A DNA stretch of 29,537 bases, taken from assembly GCA_964533945.1 (NCBI GenBank), contig CAZHPA010000024.1:1-29537 (forward strand), given 5' to 3'. Origin of the DNA: CAZHPA01 sp964533945 (GTDB lineage: Bacteria; Bacillota; Clostridia; Lachnospirales; WRBF01). This document shows positions 9,001 to 17,284 of this stretch, piece after piece. The translations under genes were made by a program, and so were the position numbers. How positions within the stretch are numbered: the first letter of the stretch is position 1; every line of letters starts with the position of its first letter. A model generated the notes under the pieces. The model saw only the letters and a program-made list of their open reading frames with translations. It was not told the origin of the DNA and searched no databases.

Positions 9001-12000
9001 GTTTTGGTGGTTAAATCATTTATAGTTGCTAGAATATTGCCTTTTTCCGTTTTTTCGTAGTTATTTGCCTTAACCGTAACATTTGCATTGGCTTCAACAG
9101 TGGCAGCTTCAATAACAATTGCCGTCAATGAAGGAGGCAACATTATGTTTTGTTCAGATAAATGTTCTAGTGGAATACCATTTAAAATTAAACTTTCTAA
9201 GTTTGCATTGGTATCATCAGGTTCTTTATCTCCTACTAATACGGTTTGCGTTTCATATATATTTCCGATTGCGCCTTTTTCATCAACAGGTACAACTTGT
9301 GCTTTAATATATTTGCGTGCCAATGTATTTGGCAATGATATTTCTTTTGAATATTGCTCTAAAAGTGCATAATTTCCGTCTTCTTCATTGGAAACGTACC
9401 ATCTATATATTGAATTGCTTTCCTCGTCGCCTTCTTGGTCTATAAAGTCGTAAGTGATTTCGGCCGCGCCTCCTGCAACAAGCTGCTCTGAAATTACTAT
9501 ATTTTCTGCCGTTGGAGGGTTATTAAGTTCTGCAAACGGTACTTTTTCGCCGTTAATTGTAAAATCTTCAAATTTATATGGTCTGTTTAAAGCAGCATTG
9601 CCTGCAAAAAATCCGGCTTTTAACGTGCCTGTTAAGGCAACATTTTGTGTTTGGTCAATTTGTGTATATGTTTCGCCATCTAACGAATAATAGCAAGAAT
9701 AGCTGTTGCCTGCTTTAACAATTTTAAACCACACAATCTCATTTGCAACATCTCCAAATGTTTTTTCTGCCGGACTTCCTCCAACTTCAAAATTCATTCC
9801 AATAACAGAGTTTCCGCCGCCATTTTTTCTAACTGCTGCAACATAATTATTACCGTCTTTGTAAATTACAAGCCCTGCTTCTTCCCAATTGCCGCCTGCC
9901 CCGTTTGTTTTTCCTGTCATTTTAACAGTTGCTTCAAAATCCTGCGTTTTAGGCAAAGTGTAAAATGTGTTATTATCTCCCGCACTTCCTGCCCACCAAC
10001 CACCAGTCATTGTGTTAACTGTAACGCTGTTGTTTTCGAGGTCTATTGAGTATTTGTCTTTAACTTCTTTATCAATGCCCCATGCAGATGAGAAGCCGTT
10101 TGAAGGCTTTGAAGCAATTAACAATTTACTTCCAAAAACATTAGGTTCGTATTTTGATGTTCCAATAACTTCAAAAATGCCATAGGATGTTGCAGTTAAG
10201 TTGCCGTTTTCGTCAATAGTTGCATTATTTGTTGCTTCTCTAGTTAAAGCGTTACGAACAGTCCAGTTAACTTCGCTGTCTGCATTAAATAATGTTGTTT
10301 CTCCAACTTCTATAACGTCATTATCACAAGTTATAGTTACAAATTCAGGTTTGTTAGGGTCAATTTCCCCTTTAGAAACTGTAAATGTTAATTTATTTGA
10401 TTCAAACATTTTAGAACCGGAAACCGTATATGCGTATACTGTTGCTTCCCCTTCGCCGACAGCAGCGACTGTTCCGTTTGCATTGGCTTTTAAAACGCTA
10501 GGGTTTGAACTAACATAATAAATACTTCCCATAGCTGGTTTTTGGTTGTCTGTAGTTTTAATATCGTCGCTGATAATTTCAATATTTGGCGTATTTCCGC
10601 CGCTATTTAATTTTTGGTTAAATCCGCTATCATATATGTTGTTTTCAATAGTTACGTTATTACAGAAATTAAAGTTATATAACGTTCCATTAATAGTAGT
10701 TCCTGTTGCGTTAAGTGTTGTGGCTTTGCTTTCGCCCACTTTTAACTGTGCTTCAGAAGCAGAAAGAGTTAAGTTTACGTTAGGGTTATAACGGTTTATA
10801 GTATTGTTTTTAAAAACTAAGCCGTCAACGCTTTTTGCGTTTAGAACGTTGTTGCCATTTGTCATATTAAACGTGTTACCTTCAATTAAAACGTTTTCAT
10901 GAACACGGGAACCGTCAGGATTATGAGAACCATTTGTCGGTTCAAAGAAAATGCCATATGATTGAGGTCTATCAAAAATATTATTTCTAATAGTAACATC
11001 TCTAACAGGGCCAGATTCATACCAACCTTGAGCATCACAAGAAATGAAAATACTTGCCATCCCCATAGCATCAAAGTAATTATCTTCTATAACAACAGGT
11101 CTTCTTGTTGTAACTAATATACCTCTTGTAACAGTTTCAATAAAGCGATTACCTTTAATTAAAACTTCAGGGGTATAAGTTATGTTTTCAACAGCGTGAG
11201 TGTCAACTTTAACTTCGTTTGGAAGAACTTTATCAACTACAATTTTAGTTTGATTAAGGGGCAAGCCTCCTTCTCCCGGTTGAACAACACTTAAAACATT
11301 TGAAACACAGTTAGGAGTTGTTGACATATATGCACGTTCTGCAATGTCTATTTCATCTCCTGCATAATATTGAGGAAATCCCGCTGTTTCGTTATGCATA
11401 TATTGAAGTAAAAGTTCTGTTGTGTTTTCTGTGCGTGTGATTCCTTTAATTTGCAAGTATGTACCATGAATATTAATTGGGTCGTCGTGTGGGTTTGTAA
11501 ATAAGCAGTTAACTATTTCAACTTTTCCGCCAACCGAAGAAACTTGCAAATGGTCTGCAAAGCTTGAAGAATATCTGCCTGTTCCTTCTCTTGCAGCAAA
11601 GTTAACAGTATCAACAGTTAAATCTTTGCAAAGTTGGAAAACCATTCCGAATCCATAAAGAAAATGCGCTTTCATGTCTTTAAGAGTTATGTTTTCACTT
11701 TCCCAACCTAAAATGCCGGCTGTTTCACGTGGGTTTGGTCTTCTTGCTTCAAAGCATATGCCAACGTTTGGAACGTTATTAGCACTGTTATATGTAATTT
11801 TAATTTTATTATTTCCTAAATCTTGTATTGATGTGCTGTTGCTGAAAGCCGTGCTTCCTCCACGTTCGGTTTGAATGCCTGTATCTGTATAAAATTTTTG
11901 AACAAGCCACAATTGCGAAGGAGTTCTTGTCCAGTATGGTTTTCCGTTTATGGGGCTAACGTCTGCGCTCGTAAATGTTATGTTGTTATTTAAAACGTTA

Positions 12001-12596
12001 TATTTGTATGAAGGTGGAACGAAAAATGTTGCTGTACGTTCGTCTTTGTTGCTTTCGATTACGGTTAAATCAACAACATGTGGGCTGAAATGGTCGAAAT
12101 CAAAATTTCTAAGTACAATATTTTTTGAACGGATTATTGCAGTCATTCCTATTGGACCATGATTTAAAAATAGCGAACCGCCGCCATCAACAATTAAGTC
12201 GTTCATGTCTTCAATAAGAATGCCAAAGCGTTTGTCACGAACACGTGGATTATAGCCTGCTGCAGAGTCGTTGTAATTGCCTTGAGTACCGTCTGTGTTA
12301 GAAATAAAAATTTCACGTTCTAGTGCATAATCCCACCAAAAATGGTATTCGCCTTTCGGGAAATAAAGAGTTGCTTTTTGGATATTTGCGTCTTTAATGT
12401 GCTGCAATGCTTCTTGAACAGAAACTGTTGAATCTTTAATACCTGATGGGTCAGCTCCGAAATCAAGTACGTTAATAATAGTGCGCTCGCTTTCGCTTAA
12501 TTGCGTTGATTGTGCAGCAACATTAACTGAAAGCGCCCCAAATGACATTATAAATGCCAATATTAGGGAAATTAATGACTTCATTTTTTTGCTCAT
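6051..12596 (-). CDS. Secreted multimodular GH110-type alpha-1,3-galactosidase with NPCBM/CBM51, cohesin-like and dockerin modules
   Basis: The 2181-residue protein starts at the ATG at 12596, eight bases after GGGGAG; a TTG two codons upstream is too close. A signal peptide (residues 1-30) leads into a right-handed beta-helix, about 40-600. This resembles GH110 exo-alpha-1,3-galactosidases: VLDFGADPSG, FPKGEYHFWW, VDGGGS, and HDDPINIHGTYLQI with the paired Asp at residues 371-372 that I take as catalytic. Then come Ig-like repeats (605-830), a concanavalin-like module (about 833-1018), cadherin-like sandwiches (about 1128-1515), two NPCBM/CBM51 modules (about 1525-1695 and 1702-1865), an Ig-like module, a cohesin-like module (about 1970-2110) and a C-terminal dockerin with two DxDxDG-type loops. 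GH110 members remove alpha-1,3-galactose, including blood-group B galactose, and CBM51 can bind A/B antigens, so mucin or glycan foraging is likely. No cell-wall anchor is visible. Confidence 0.88.
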   Translation of the reverse strand: MSKKMKSLISLILAFIMSFGALSVNVAAQSTQLSESERTIINVLDFGADPSGIKDSTVSVQEALQHIKDANIQKATLYFPKGEYHFWWDYALEREIFISNTDGTQGNYNDSAAGYNPRVRDKRFGILIEDMNDLIVDGGGSLFLNHGPIGMTAIIRSKNIVLRNFDFDHFSPHVVDLTVIESNKDERTATFFVPPSYKYNVLNNNITFTSADVSPINGKPYWTRTPSQLWLVQKFYTDTGIQTERGGSTAFSNSTSIQDLGNNKIKITYNSANNVPNVGICFEARRPNPRETAGILGWESENITLKDMKAHFLYGFGMVFQLCKDLTVDTVNFAAREGTGRYSSSFADHLQVSSVGGKVEIVNCLFTNPHDDPINIHGTYLQIKGITRTENTTELLLQYMHNETAGFPQYYAGDEIDIAERAYMSTTPNCVSNVLSVVQPGEGGLPLNQTKIVVDKVLPNEVKVDTHAVENITYTPEVLIKGNRFIETVTRGILVTTRRPVVIEDNYFDAMGMASIFISCDAQGWYESGPVRDVTIRNNIFDRPQSYGIFFEPTNGSHNPDGSRVHENVLIEGNTFNMTNGNNVLNAKSVDGLVFKNNTINRYNPNVNLTLSASEAQLKVGESKATTLNATGTTINGTLYNFNFCNNVTIENNIYDSGFNQKLNSGGNTPNIEIISDDIKTTDNQKPAMGSIYYVSSNPSVLKANANGTVAAVGEGEATVYAYTVSGSKMFESNKLTFTVSKGEIDPNKPEFVTITCDNDVIEVGETTLFNADSEVNWTVRNALTREATNNATIDENGNLTATSYGIFEVIGTSKYEPNVFGSKLLIASKPSNGFSSAWGIDKEVKDKYSIDLENNSVTVNTMTGGWWAGSAGDNNTFYTLPKTQDFEATVKMTGKTNGAGGNWEEAGLVIYKDGNNYVAAVRKNGGGNSVIGMNFEVGGSPAEKTFGDVANEIVWFKIVKAGNSYSCYYSLDGETYTQIDQTQNVALTGTLKAGFFAGNAALNRPYKFEDFTINGEKVPFAELNNPPTAENIVISEQLVAGGAAEITYDFIDQEGDEESNSIYRWYVSNEEDGNYALLEQYSKEISLPNTLARKYIKAQVVPVDEKGAIGNIYETQTVLVGDKEPDDTNANLESLILNGIPLEHLSEQNIMLPPSLTAIVIEAATVEANANVTVKANNYEKTEKGNILATINDLTTKTIIVSVTAVNGTKKEYIINLSRIAKSDALLEQFNATGVASLETFDMNKQFYNALAAETERELNFNLSARDENATVQVIVNNEIVQDFGVSSKFSKTMQFKNGSNIIQVRVRAEDGNTEKLYRFVISWSASNNTNATAISIGGNSISDFSSDKLEYTINKISVADGTKVTATLENPYATYFVTCNGKVAENGALKELEGGLNTIVVAVVAEDRVTIKYYKINVILPDDSNADLVSLNSNLKLSPEFSRSIVSYTAQTTNDFIEISAQAMDNGATIDVMQGNTVIASSTSNKLNSTTVNLTRNRVVKVIVKSRGGSKKEYTITVEKLPQFVYLSDLNWIDQVAGWSGTPNRKDLSCAEGGGNPIALNDNSAAPNKVVYEKGLGGHAGDNTKGYMIFPIPEGYTHFKSLVGVTFEQINSTASNINFQVFFGNSPTGFKTTPDWESGEMNGRKGDGTYGTFKPIDLEIPEGSTYIKLKLSFIRNDASGHGNWADAKFVKIEQSENSKIYVSSLEVLSNKNGYDLEPNQLDKSIKNNPITLNTNTATPTPQVFEKGLGMHASMTDAHMAFAIPEGYTHFRSLVGIAYGQIESLNPNVNFKVQFGTSLNNFDDAIWESGEMNGKKQDGTYGTFKEIDLKIPEGATHIKLSALGVRNINNSHANWADAKFVIDTNADERIEDMKVQLPEVQVGNKPEEVVVENTAQYIVSSTTWKDSENNIHNGIFLPNKEYSIEIVLQAKSGFKFTSSTSVPNGYAATISADGYTMTLTKTFQTTENKAILQVVDVNVKTGENTIVKVNLLNNPGITGAKFRLKFDKEKITPVNYEISGVFATSGSKVESNMDKSGIDLSQLDYITFVWVNSENVDTIDSEIVSVEFAVNEMFDEGDIAIEFEEAQLSNYDMQAVDVVCAGGNVSVNLDFKFGDIDEDGKATTKDFIYLMRYLADWGLDLSGNKFKSADVIRDGKVNTKDLVRLCQYLSGWNVELGSAK

Positions 12597-12680
12597 TTTC
12601 AATACTCCCCTTTCATTTCTTGCTTGTTGTGGGTGGCAAAACAGTTTTTAATGTAGTTTAGGAAGAAGACTTTCTGTTGT

Positions 12681-12770
12681 ATTATATACATTAGTTTTAT
12701 CTTGCCAGCTTACCATGTTTTAATAATTCTATTTGAATTATTAGCTTTGCATAGCATTAATTTATGCTAT
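12681..12770 (-). promoter_or_regulatory. Upstream control region of the giant glycosidase: -10 box and two palindromes
   Basis: On the minus strand a TATAAT box (plus 12681-12686) lies about 85 bases before the start, without a convincing -35. Upstream of it are two operator-like palindromes: TAATAATTC/GAATTATTA (12721-12743, 5-base loop) and ATAGCAT/ATGCTAT (12751-12770, 6-base spacer). Their position suits binding of a carbohydrate-responsive regulator, but none is identified. The remaining intergenic DNA to 13130 is AT-rich and shows no coding sequence. Confidence 0.4.
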
Positions 12771-13130
12771 ACCACGTAACTTTTTTGTTGTGCAATATGC
12801 TGCACACTTGTATGTTTTTATGTTAATGTATTTTACAACATTTAGCTAAATAAGTCAATGTTGTATTGTTAAGTAGTTTAATAGCTTTTAATAAACTTTA
12901 CTTTGCTTATATTTTCAAAATTATGAGTTTTTTCGTTTCCGTAACGCCCGTATGCTGTTAGCACCATATATAAAGCCTTTTTTGCATTTGTTGTATTCAT
13001 TCTTGTACACACAAAGCTCTATTCTATCTAAAAAGAAGTGAGAAGTTATTGATATCTGGCTTTTTGATAACTTCACTCATCTTGCAGAAATATGCCACCA
13101 AATGCTATCTAAAATATTTGTATTTTTTTC

Positions 13131-13179
13131 TTGACAAAATGATGCCAATATCATATTATTTATATGACATTAGTGTCAT
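13131..13179 (+). promoter_or_regulatory. Promoter and TetR operator of the CoA/pantothenate operon
   Basis: TTGACA (13131-13136), 17 bases, TATTAT (13154-13159): a near-perfect sigma-A promoter. Just downstream, where transcription should start, lies the palindrome ATGACA-TTAG-TGTCAT (13164-13179). An operator at this position would let the first gene product, a TetR-family repressor, block its own transcription and that of the four CoA genes behind it. Confidence 0.8.
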
Positions 13180-13215
13180 TTTCCTCGTCGTCATTGTTAA
13201 AGGTAGGAATTTAAT

Positions 13216-13800
13216 ATGTTGACAACTAAATCAGACGAAAAGCGAGAGTTGATTTTAATGAATGCAAAGAAGGTTTTCATTAAGAAAGGTTTCGCTGCCG
13301 TTACAATGAAAGACATTATTGAAGAATGTAGCATCAGCCGAGGCGGAATATACTTGTATTTCAAATCTGTTGACGAAATTTTTATGCAAGTGATTACGAT
13401 GCATAACAAACAAAAGCTAAAAGAAGCACGAGATTATCTTTCCACAGGCAAAAGTTTCGCAATTGTGCTTGATGAATATTTTTATAAACAAAAGAAAAGG
13501 CTTTTAAGTATTAGCAGTAGTCTATTGATAGCTATGTATGAATATCGGTTTGCTCATAAAGAAGACTTTGATAAAGAATTTTTTTACAAGCAATTTGTTA
13601 ATACCAAAAATATTGTTCTGGAAATGCTAAACTATGGTGTCGCCAAAGGTGAAATCTCAGGGCGAAACATAGATGAGTTAGCCATGAATGTTATGTTTTT
13701 CATTGAGGGACTGAGTATGCTCGGAACTGCCGCCGAAGTATCAGAAGAAATTATTGATAAGCAAATAAATTTTATTAAGCAAGTAATTTTTGCACATTAG
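13216..13800 (+). CDS. TetR/AcrR-family transcriptional repressor of the CoA operon
   Basis: The 194-residue protein has a TetR-type N-terminal DNA-binding domain (about residues 8-55): KKVFIKKGFAAVTMKDI, then SISRGGIYLYFKSVDEIF, the recognition helix region. The rest is an all-helical ligand/dimer domain with no assignable ligand pocket. AGGTAGGA precedes the ATG. It is the first gene of the operon and ends two bases before coaB, so its likely targets are the palindrome at 13164-13179 and the CoA genes. A CoA-pathway metabolite as inducer is an inference from context only. Confidence 0.88.
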   Translation: MLTTKSDEKRELILMNAKKVFIKKGFAAVTMKDIIEECSISRGGIYLYFKSVDEIFMQVITMHNKQKLKEARDYLSTGKSFAIVLDEYFYKQKKRLLSISSSLLIAMYEYRFAHKEDFDKEFFYKQFVNTKNIVLEMLNYGVAKGEISGRNIDELAMNVMFFIEGLSMLGTAAEVSEEIIDKQINFIKQVIFAH

Positions 13801-13802
13801 AG

Positions 13803-14570
13803 GTGATACCAATAAATGTTCTTATTACAGCAGGTGGGACATATGAAGATATTGATTCCGTACGGTGCATAACAAATAAAGCCACCGGCCGCTTGGGCAG
13901 CATTATAGCTGATACTTTTACTAAGGCTAATGCACGGGTTACTTACATATGCGGTGAAACAGCGGTTTTGCCTACTTGTGACTGCGCAGAAATTATACGA
14001 ATCAAAAATGTTGCCGAACTTTTGATAATGATTGAAACGCTTATGCATACGAACTTGTATGATTGTGTCATACATTCGATGGCTGTCAGTGATTTTACGC
14101 CTCAGGGCATTATTTCAATAGAAGAAGTTGTGGAGGTTATTTCTTCACTTTTGCAAACCCAGAGCACTCCTTGTAATCAAATGTCTGAAAGAATACGCGC
14201 CGCTATCATTCAATGTAAAAAGCCATTGACAGATAAAAAAATAAATTCCAAATTCGAAAATGTTGCACTTTTGCTAAAACAAACGCCAAAGGTTATCGGG
14301 CGCATAAAGTCATTGCAGCCAAGTACGATTCTTGTAGGTTTTAAGTTGCTATCTAATGTATCAGAGGAAGAATTATTACAAGCCGGGCAAAATTTATTAA
14401 CGCAAAATGCGTGTGATTTTGTTATTGCTAACGATTTAACAAATATCAAAGGCGATATGCACTCAGCAATATTATTAGATGAAAATAAAATATTGGGTAG
14501 AGCAGGTACAAAACAGGAGATTGCAGAGATGATTTTTAATTGTGTTTCTGAAAGGGTTGCTAATATATGA
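13803..14570 (+). CDS. coaB: Phosphopantothenate-cysteine ligase (CoaB), stand-alone
   Basis: Stand-alone CoaB of about 255 residues joins 4'-phosphopantothenate to cysteine, the second CoA step. Visible motifs are VLITAGGTYEDIDSVR and TGRLG (nucleotide-binding N-terminus), IHSMAVSDFTP (the flexible-strand region seen in split streptococcal-type CoaB), LLLKQTPKVI, LVGFKLL and FVIANDLT. Most bacteria have a fused CoaBC; here ligase and decarboxylase are separate genes, as in streptococci. The start is uncertain: the in-frame GTG at 13803 overlaps the SD-like AGAGGTGAT, and an ATA at 13812 would be better spaced and give a family-like N-terminus. The stop overlaps coaC by four bases. Confidence 0.9.
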   Translation: MIPINVLITAGGTYEDIDSVRCITNKATGRLGSIIADTFTKANARVTYICGETAVLPTCDCAEIIRIKNVAELLIMIETLMHTNLYDCVIHSMAVSDFTPQGIISIEEVVEVISSLLQTQSTPCNQMSERIRAAIIQCKKPLTDKKINSKFENVALLLKQTPKVIGRIKSLQPSTILVGFKLLSNVSEEELLQAGQNLLTQNACDFVIANDLTNIKGDMHSAILLDENKILGRAGTKQEIAEMIFNCVSERVANI

Positions 14571-15106
14571 AAACAATAATACTTGGTGTTACCGGCAGTA
14601 TTGCAGCATATAAAGCAGCCGATATTGTGTTGGGGTTGGGGAAGCAAGACTGCGATGTTCACGTTGTTATGACAAAAAATGCCACATCATTTATAACACC
14701 ACTAACAATGCAAGCTTTATCCCATAATCGTGTTTATGTTGATGTTCTGCAAGAGAACAATCCAAAGGAAGTTATTCATATTTCATTACCTCAAAAAGCG
14801 GATTTGTTCTTAATTGCTCCTGCAACTGCAAACGTAATTGGTAAAATAGCAAGCGGTATTGCCGATGATATGTTAACTTCAATGGTGTTAGCAGCTCATA
14901 ACATGCCAAAATTAATTGCCCCTGCCATGAATACAAGAATGTATGAAAATGAAGCCATACAGAACAATTTGCAAATACTAAAACAGCGAGGCTGGGCATT
15001 AATAGAGCCACGCATTGGACGGCTTGCTTGTGGTTATGAGGGAAAAGGTGCATTGGCACACGTTGACACAATTATTAAAGCTGTAATAGATACCGGAGGA
15101 AAATGA
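14567..15106 (+). CDS. coaC: Phosphopantothenoylcysteine decarboxylase (CoaC), stand-alone flavoprotein
   Basis: The 179-residue HFCD-family flavin protein decarboxylates 4'-phosphopantothenoylcysteine to 4'-phosphopantetheine. Visible are the N-terminal GVTGSIAAYKAADI, the active-site His region HISLPQKADL, the APATANVIGKIASGIADD flavin-binding motif, and APAMNTRMYENEA, the PXMNXXMW-type substrate motif. The substrate-clamp cysteine is probably the one in RLACGYEGKG. It is translationally coupled to coaB (ATGA overlap) and followed within two bases by coaX. Its length is normal for a split CoaC. Confidence 0.93.
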   Translation: MKTIILGVTGSIAAYKAADIVLGLGKQDCDVHVVMTKNATSFITPLTMQALSHNRVYVDVLQENNPKEVIHISLPQKADLFLIAPATANVIGKIASGIADDMLTSMVLAAHNMPKLIAPAMNTRMYENEAIQNNLQILKQRGWALIEPRIGRLACGYEGKGALAHVDTIIKAVIDTGGK

Positions 15107-15107
15107 G

Positions 15108-15854
15108 TTGATTTTAAGTGTAAATATCGGCAACACAAACATCTGCTGTGCTTTTGGAGCAAAAGAGCAAAATAAACGAATAACCATACAAACAAAAAGA
15201 ATTTTATGTGTCGAGGATTTTACATGTTCTTTGGAGAAATATTTTAATCCTGATTTTTGGAGGATTGCAAAAGGAAGCATTGTAGCTTCAGTTGTTCCGG
15301 AAAAAACTTCAATCGTAGTGGATGCTATACTGCAAAAAACAAATAAACCGCCGCAACGAATTGATATATCAAAACTCAATATTGATGTGTCCAGATACAA
15401 AAGCAACCTCGGAGAAGACCGAGCAGTTTGCTGTGCCGCAGCCCTTTCAAGGTACAAGCCGCCTATTATTGTTGTTGATTTAGGAACAGCTACAACCATT
15501 AATGTTATTGATGCAAGTGGTGTATTTATTGGCGGAGCAATATTTGTTGGCGTTCAAACCGGATTACGTGCATTGTGCGAACGAACGTCTCTATTACCGC
15601 AAGTTAGTGATTGCTCAAACGTTACAACAATAGGAAATGATACACGGCAAGGTCTTATTTCAGGAGCGATTATTGGCACTGCAAATATGATTGAAGGCTA
15701 TATAAATCGCATAGGTATGAGCTTAGATAAAGCCCCGACGGTTATTGTTACAGGGGGTAATGCGCCTTTGGTATTGCTATATTGCAGGTTTGAATTTATT
15801 TATAACCCAACATTATTGATTGATGAACTGTTTTTATTATATAAAGAGGGATAG
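15108..15854 (+). CDS. coaX: Type III pantothenate kinase (CoaX)
   Basis: The 248-residue ASKHA-fold kinase performs the first step of CoA synthesis. Motifs include NIGNTN (residues 6-11), LGEDRAVCCAAA, VVDLGTATTINVID, GGAIFVGVQTGLRAL and VTGGNAP. The start is TTG at 15108, eight bases after GGAGG, and reads directly into the first beta-strand. The phosphate/metal motif normally begins with Asp (DxGNT) but here has Asn, which could weaken metal binding or be a lineage variant. It lies in one operon with coaB, coaC and the transporter, so the cluster can take imported pantothenate to 4'-phosphopantetheine. Confidence 0.9.
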   Translation: MILSVNIGNTNICCAFGAKEQNKRITIQTKRILCVEDFTCSLEKYFNPDFWRIAKGSIVASVVPEKTSIVVDAILQKTNKPPQRIDISKLNIDVSRYKSNLGEDRAVCCAAALSRYKPPIIVVDLGTATTINVIDASGVFIGGAIFVGVQTGLRALCERTSLLPQVSDCSNVTTIGNDTRQGLISGAIIGTANMIEGYINRIGMSLDKAPTVIVTGGNAPLVLLYCRFEFIYNPTLLIDELFLLYKEG

Positions 15855-15858
15855 TTTT

Positions 15859-16494
15859 ATGAATACTCAAAACAAAGTGAAACAACTATCGCTAATGGGA
15901 CTGTTTACCGCTATTATATTCGTTTTAGCGTTTACTCCTTTTGGCTATATCCAACTGCCATTCATAAAGGCAACAATTATACATATCCCAGTAATAATCG
16001 GTTCTATACTACTCGGAGCAAGACATGGTAGTGTTTTGGGGTTTTTATTTGGATTAACCAGCCTAATTAACAACACAATAACTCCGACAATATCTTCGTT
16101 TGTATTTTCGCCGTTTATTCTTATACCAACCACAGGTAGCGGAAGTCCTTTGGCGCTTATTATTTGTTTTATTCCAAGAATTTTAGTAGGCATTCTACCA
16201 GCAATTGCTTATAGAGGAATAAAAAAGTTGTGTGGTGGCAGATTTGAAGTGATATCTCTTGCAATATCCGGTGTAATCGGTTCGCTTACTAATACGCTGC
16301 TTGTTATGAGCTTAATATTTTTCTTATTTAAAGATGCCTATGCTTCAGTAAAAAATGTGGCTTCAGATGCAGTATATACTGTAATTTTAAGCATTATTGC
16401 GGTTAATGGTATTCCAGAAGCTATTGCGGCAGGCATACTGACTGCCGCAACGTGTATCTCTGTAAAATTTTTAAGACAATGCAATATCATATAA
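15859..16494 (+). CDS. panT: ECF transporter S component, probable pantothenate transporter (PanT-like)
   Basis: The 211-residue integral membrane protein has about six hydrophobic segments. The ATG at 15859 follows AGAGGG and is preferred to an ATG 39 bases upstream that overlaps coaX. The N-terminal helix with LFTAIIFVLAFTPFGYI and the IHIPVIIGSILLGARHG loop are typical of group II ECF substrate-binding (S) components. In streptococci the S component beside coaB-coaC carries pantothenate, and the same neighbourhood here supports that substrate. It needs the EcfA/EcfA'/EcfT energising module, which is not in this window. It is the last gene of the TetR-led operon. Confidence 0.85.
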   Translation: MNTQNKVKQLSLMGLFTAIIFVLAFTPFGYIQLPFIKATIIHIPVIIGSILLGARHGSVLGFLFGLTSLINNTITPTISSFVFSPFILIPTTGSGSPLALIICFIPRILVGILPAIAYRGIKKLCGGRFEVISLAISGVIGSLTNTLLVMSLIFFLFKDAYASVKNVASDAVYTVILSIIAVNGIPEAIAAGILTAATCISVKFLRQCNII

Positions 16495-17163
16495 GGCGGG
16501 AGTAATCACGGCGGCAAATTATTTTCTCTCGGTAAGAATAGTTGCCGATTTCCTTGCTCCATCCTTGCAAGTTGATTTCAAGAACGTAGAGCAACGTGCG
16601 AGAAAGTAAGGTATGGCATATATGAATATGAAGGTTTCGGAAGCGGTCGAGTTTTTGCTTGATGATGCGGTCGTGAGCGAAGCGGTTGGTAAACTTAAAA
16701 AACGAATACCTTGAGGAATAGCTTATGTCCATTATCGTTTATAAGCAAAAGTTTTTACAGCCCACCGATCGTTTTGCCCCTATAAAGAATTACTTACATA
16801 TGGGGCAGGTTGCTATGCGGCTCCAGTCAATGAAAAATGAAGACGGTGTTCACGGTCTATATTTGGTTACCTTTCTCCGAATGAGCCATGCGATAAAATT
16901 CCGTGGCAAGAAACAGCTAGGCATGTAAGGCAGTTATCCAAAAACCAAAATGCAAACATCTTTCACAATATCATTTCCTTTAAGATAGAACACAGACTAT
17001 AGTTAAAACCTATGTGCCGCCCAAAGTCGCAAGCGATGTTCGGATTACTCTGATTAAATCTATCTTTGAGAAAAAAATCAAAGCTCTATATGAGCAAAAG
17101 AAGCTTGCCAAAGAAAATGTAGGTAAGTCGTTTGATGATGCTGTTTTAGATTTTAACCCCTAA
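16495..17163 (+). pseudogene. Remnant coding fragments of unrecognised, probably mobile, genes
   Basis: Three short pieces can be read: a 33-codon frame (16613-16714) beginning MAYMNMKVSEAVEFLLDD, a 67-codon frame (16725-16928) with FLQPTDRFAPIKNYLHMGQ, and a start-less 59-codon frame (16984-17163) containing TIVKTYVPPKVASDVR and a basic helical stretch. All look protein-like but are too short for complete genes, and none could be assigned. With the deleted IS element next door, this is best read as debris of an integrated element. Some pieces could instead be small real genes. Confidence 0.4.
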
Positions 17164-17284
17164 TTGCCAAGAATTCTCTCACCTCTTAGGTGGGCGATGA
17201 ATTGGCAAGGTCTTTTTTTCTTCTTGACAAGTACAACTAATCAATATATGATATAATCAGTCGTAATACAAAAAGGTGGTAATT

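Noticed and set aside
6803..12162. Several plus-strand frames of 60-105 codons inside the giant glycosidase gene
   Set aside because: They are antisense shadows of a long repetitive gene; none has a ribosome site and family motif together.
14210..15499. Minus-strand frames of 99-166 codons across coaB, coaC and coaX
   Set aside because: They overlap genes with full family motifs on the plus strand and show no motif of their own.
16487..16732. Minus-strand frame of 81 codons overlapping the panT end and the fragment region
   Set aside because: No ribosome site or recognisable motif, and plus-strand fragments in the same DNA look more protein-like.
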